This document shows positions 62,043 to 64,000 of a DNA stretch of 64,000 bases, in pieces (within the stretch, counting starts at the first letter, position 1; each line of letters starts with the position of its first letter). The position numbers and the translations under genes are program-made. The DNA comes from Thermosporothrix hazakensis. Lineage in GTDB: Bacteria > Chloroflexota > Ktedonobacteria > Ktedonobacterales > Ktedonobacteraceae. A model generated the notes under the pieces. It was not told the origin of the DNA. It made no database searches and saw only the letters and a list, made by a program, of their open reading frames with translations. Location of the stretch: positions 265,074 through 329,073 of the forward strand of contig NZ_QKUF01000003.1 of NCBI RefSeq assembly GCF_003253565.1, written 5' to 3'.

Positions 62043-62071
62043 GGAGAGACAGACGGAAATGAGGTGATCTG

Positions 62072-62938
62072 CTAAACGATTTCAATCGTGCCGTCTGCCC
62101 GCTGAAGTTCTGCCCTCTGGACCTGAAAGGCCAGTACATGATGTGCTACTGAGCCGTGCAGCTCTGCTGAAAGGGTCTCGATGGGCTGCATGCGTGCCTG
62201 ACCGCTCAGACAGAGGGTATGCTGTTGCTGGATATCCGGGAGCATCAGAGAGCAATGCATGTTGTTTGTCGTCACGGTCGGAAATATATGAGAGACCTGT
62301 TTCAGGTACACGGTCTTTTCTTGTGGGCTTACCGCAAGCATACTGAATAGAGAGCCTGCGAACATTGCGCTGTCTCTGAGGGTCTCCGTCCAGAAGAAAC
62401 CAAGCTGCTGGCAGGGGAATGGGATGGTTGTTGCCCCGCTCGTATGCTTCAGCATTTGATACAGGGAGAGGATGGCACATGGGTATGCAAGAGCCTCTTC
62501 TTTGTTCTCTAGAAGTGATTGCGTCGTTGCCTGCGTGACCTGGAAACGCAGCCAGGCGACACCGTTCTTTTCAAGTAGCACCATCTCTGCAATACTTCTC
62601 ACATTCAGGCATTGCCGAAGATCATGGTGTAGAAAACAGAGGCCCGGAGTGACTATTTGTTGCATGCTCAGAGCACGGCAGAGATATAAAAAAGTGGGCA
62701 TGGTATGGAACTGCTGGTTGATCTGTACCAGACAGGTGGAAGCGTTGGGCGCATAGGCAATATCTCCCGTTAAGAACAGGCCTCGAAGGCCCCCGCATGG
62801 ATCTGTACAGCCCAGAGCACAGAAACGACTTGCTGTAATAAACGCTTGCGCCTCAGATGAGAGCGGAATGGTTTCATTCTCCTTGGTTGGTCCTACTACT
62901 TTTTGTTTAGCGTGTTGTGATAGGTGTGAATGTGTCAA
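62072..62938 (-). CDS. Unrecognised 288-residue protein
   Basis: A soluble protein rich in Gln, Leu and Cys (about ten Cys). It starts MTHSHLSQHAKQ if TTG 62938 is used, which has GGGAG seven bases upstream; a TTG at 63007 is also open, but the extended -10 at 63020-63028 would place transcription start near it, so the shorter form is preferred. No signal peptide, membrane helix or known domain is visible. A central part (YLCRALSMQQIVTPGLCFLHHDLRQCLNVRS) and the end (GSVAHHVLAFQVQRAELQRADG) show no motif that I know. It is a lone gene between katA and the PAS sensor. Confidence 0.6.
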   Translation of the reverse strand: MTHSHLSQHAKQKVVGPTKENETIPLSSEAQAFITASRFCALGCTDPCGGLRGLFLTGDIAYAPNASTCLVQINQQFHTMPTFLYLCRALSMQQIVTPGLCFLHHDLRQCLNVRSIAEMVLLEKNGVAWLRFQVTQATTQSLLENKEEALAYPCAILSLYQMLKHTSGATTIPFPCQQLGFFWTETLRDSAMFAGSLFSMLAVSPQEKTVYLKQVSHIFPTVTTNNMHCSLMLPDIQQQHTLCLSGQARMQPIETLSAELHGSVAHHVLAFQVQRAELQRADGTIEIV

Positions 62939-63019
62939 TCTAAACACTCCCAAAAAAAGAAACAGGTCATCTGGTTCATGGGGAAACTGCTGAAAAGGTG
63001 CTGCCAAGCACTTGATCCA

Positions 63020-63028
63020 AGTATATCA
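63020..63028 (-). promoter_or_regulatory. Extended -10 promoter for the unknown gene 62072-62938
   Basis: On the minus strand TGATATACT is an extended -10; no clear -35 is found. Confidence 0.45.
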
Positions 63029-63287
63029 TAGACATTGAGAAAAATGTGTTACTGTCCCTAAAATGAAAAAGTTGTAATTTTTTATTGTGTGAATCATGGG
63101 GTGTACAAGCGTGAGGATGCATCAGAGAGACGCGTTCTCTATGGATGAGCTAAAATACGAGCGCGATCTATCCTTGCTATCCCCCTTTACTCTCATCGGG
63201 TGATGGAGTATTATGTCAACAGATGTCAACGTACTGAAGAGGAGCACAAGGGGATTCCAGAAAAAGCCTCAGCGGAATATGGTCTCC

Positions 63288-63316
63288 TTGTCAGTATGGG
63301 ACTTTTTCTGTATACT
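63288..63316 (+). promoter_or_regulatory. Sigma-A type promoter for the PAS sensor gene
   Basis: TTGTCA (63288-63293), a 17-base spacer and TATACT (63311-63316). The start would be near 63323, about 125 bases before the gene. Confidence 0.7.
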
Positions 63317-63448
63317 TTGAAAAAACAATCTGTTGAGTTCTAAACAGAGACAATGCATGAAATGCATCGTACATAGAGCGGACGAGGACACGATCAGGTC
63401 TACCTCGTCAGAATGGCTGCCTTGTCAATGATGGGAGGAATATTTCTG

Positions 63449-64000
63449 ATGGCCGATAAAGCGGTATCCTCTAATACCTCAACCACCGAGAAGATGGACT
63501 CCATGAATGATGTGGGGACCAGTTCTCGATCTCTGGATGCTGATAATTTAATTAAGAACGCACCTGATCCGGTGTTCGTTTCAGATCTGGAAGGAAAGAT
63601 CTTGCAGGCGAACGACGCGGTGTATGAGTTGCTAGGATTCCGTACAGACGAGGTATTGGAACAGTCGCTCTCGCGCTTTATCAGCCCGGAAGAGACCCGT
63701 GAGTTCACCGCCGCGTTACGGGAAGTGATCGAGAAGGGGGTAACGCGAAATGCGCGACTGAATCCGCGGAGCGCATCGGGGGAAGTGATTCCCACAACGC
63801 TCAATGCCTCGGCGTTGCGTGATGCAGATGGCAAAGTGATAGGAGCGATCGGCATCCTGCGCGATATGCGAGAGCTGGATAAAGCCCGGGCCTACTCGGA
63901 TAACCTGATCAAGAACGCGCCAGACCCGGTGTTTGTTTCAGATCTGGAAGGGAAGATCCAACAGGCGAACGACGCGGTGTATGAGTTGCTGGGGTTCAGG
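63449..64000 (+). CDS. PAS-repeat sensor protein, N-terminal part
   Basis: The first 184 codons of a protein that runs out of the window. ATG 63449 has GGGAGGAA nine bases upstream. After a Ser/Thr-rich N-terminus of about 30 residues comes a PAS domain (NLIKNAPDPVFVSDLEGKIL, then ANDAVYELLGFRTDEV and IGAIGILRDMREL). A second PAS domain begins 119 codons later with almost the same sequence. In the family such repeats sense light, redox or small ligands and usually precede a histidine kinase, cyclase or similar output, which is not seen here. The absence of signal peptide or membrane segment in the part seen suggests a cytoplasmic sensor. Confidence 0.85.
   Translation, partial: MADKAVSSNTSTTEKMDSMNDVGTSSRSLDADNLIKNAPDPVFVSDLEGKILQANDAVYELLGFRTDEVLEQSLSRFISPEETREFTAALREVIEKGVTRNARLNPRSASGEVIPTTLNASALRDADGKVIGAIGILRDMRELDKARAYSDNLIKNAPDPVFVSDLEGKIQQANDAVYELLGFR

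Larger units (their letters stand above)
63008..63448. other. Divergent intergenic region upstream of the PAS sensor
   Basis: Contains an extended -10 on the minus strand (63020-63028), a direct repeat ATGTCAAC at 63213-63220 and 63223-63230, and a plus-strand promoter at 63288-63316. No gene is seen. Confidence 0.5.

Noticed and set aside
1..64000. CRISPR arrays, tRNA genes and insertion sequences
   Set aside because: Looked for regular repeats, tRNA-like arms and transposase motifs by eye; none was found, though a tRNA search program was not run.

Overview
The window looks like a chromosomal segment of a Chloroflexota bacterium, most likely of the Ktedonobacteria type. This is inferred from the mixture of genes, not from a database search: giant NACHT/HEAT and kinase/WD40 proteins, a MurT-GatD pair, a DUF6788-like protein, a long-form hibernation factor, many solute-binding lipoproteins and sigma-A-like promoters (TTGACA, 17 bases, TACAAT) beside a sigma-54 gene. 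I found no tRNA gene, CRISPR array, insertion sequence or phage gene.

Left part (1-8 kb): the end of a sugar ABC importer operon (binding protein, two permeases), then metG, a ThiF/MoeB-type adenylyltransferase, a small membrane protein and two response regulators, the second with Glu at the phosphorylation site. From 7.2 to 20.2 kb lies an oligopeptide (Opp/Dpp) transport block on the minus strand: three OppA-type lipoproteins, two OppB/OppC permease pairs and one OppD/OppF ATPase pair. One OppB has kept its promoter, start, frame and ends but has lost most of its membrane character.

From 20.3 to 25.2 kb are two unrecognised helical proteins and a large TPR protein. Then come a cyclic-nucleotide-binding protein, nrdR, a DUF6788-like gene, hpf, a stand-alone ClpX-type zinc-finger protein with gatD and murT, topA, an NAD-type isocitrate dehydrogenase with an attenuator-like leader, glpX-gmk, rqcH and an apparent selD-rnc-rpoN operon. 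selD reads through an in-frame UGA as selenocysteine, so this organism should decode selenocysteine. rpoN carries a four-Cys zinc-ribbon insertion.

From 42.7 to 49.7 kb are a membrane protein, RNase P RNA, a small unknown gene, glycerate kinase, a CtaG-like protein, aat, a YbjQ family protein and a lipid/polysaccharide flippase. From 50 to 57.4 kb lie a 1721-residue membrane NACHT-HEAT protein and a Ser/Thr kinase with WD40-like repeats, the best candidate here for an undescribed signalling or defence module. The window closes with a histidine kinase, a D-amino-acid oxidase, catalase, an unknown protein and the start of a sensor with tandem PAS repeats. Peroxide made by the oxidase could be removed by the neighbouring catalase.
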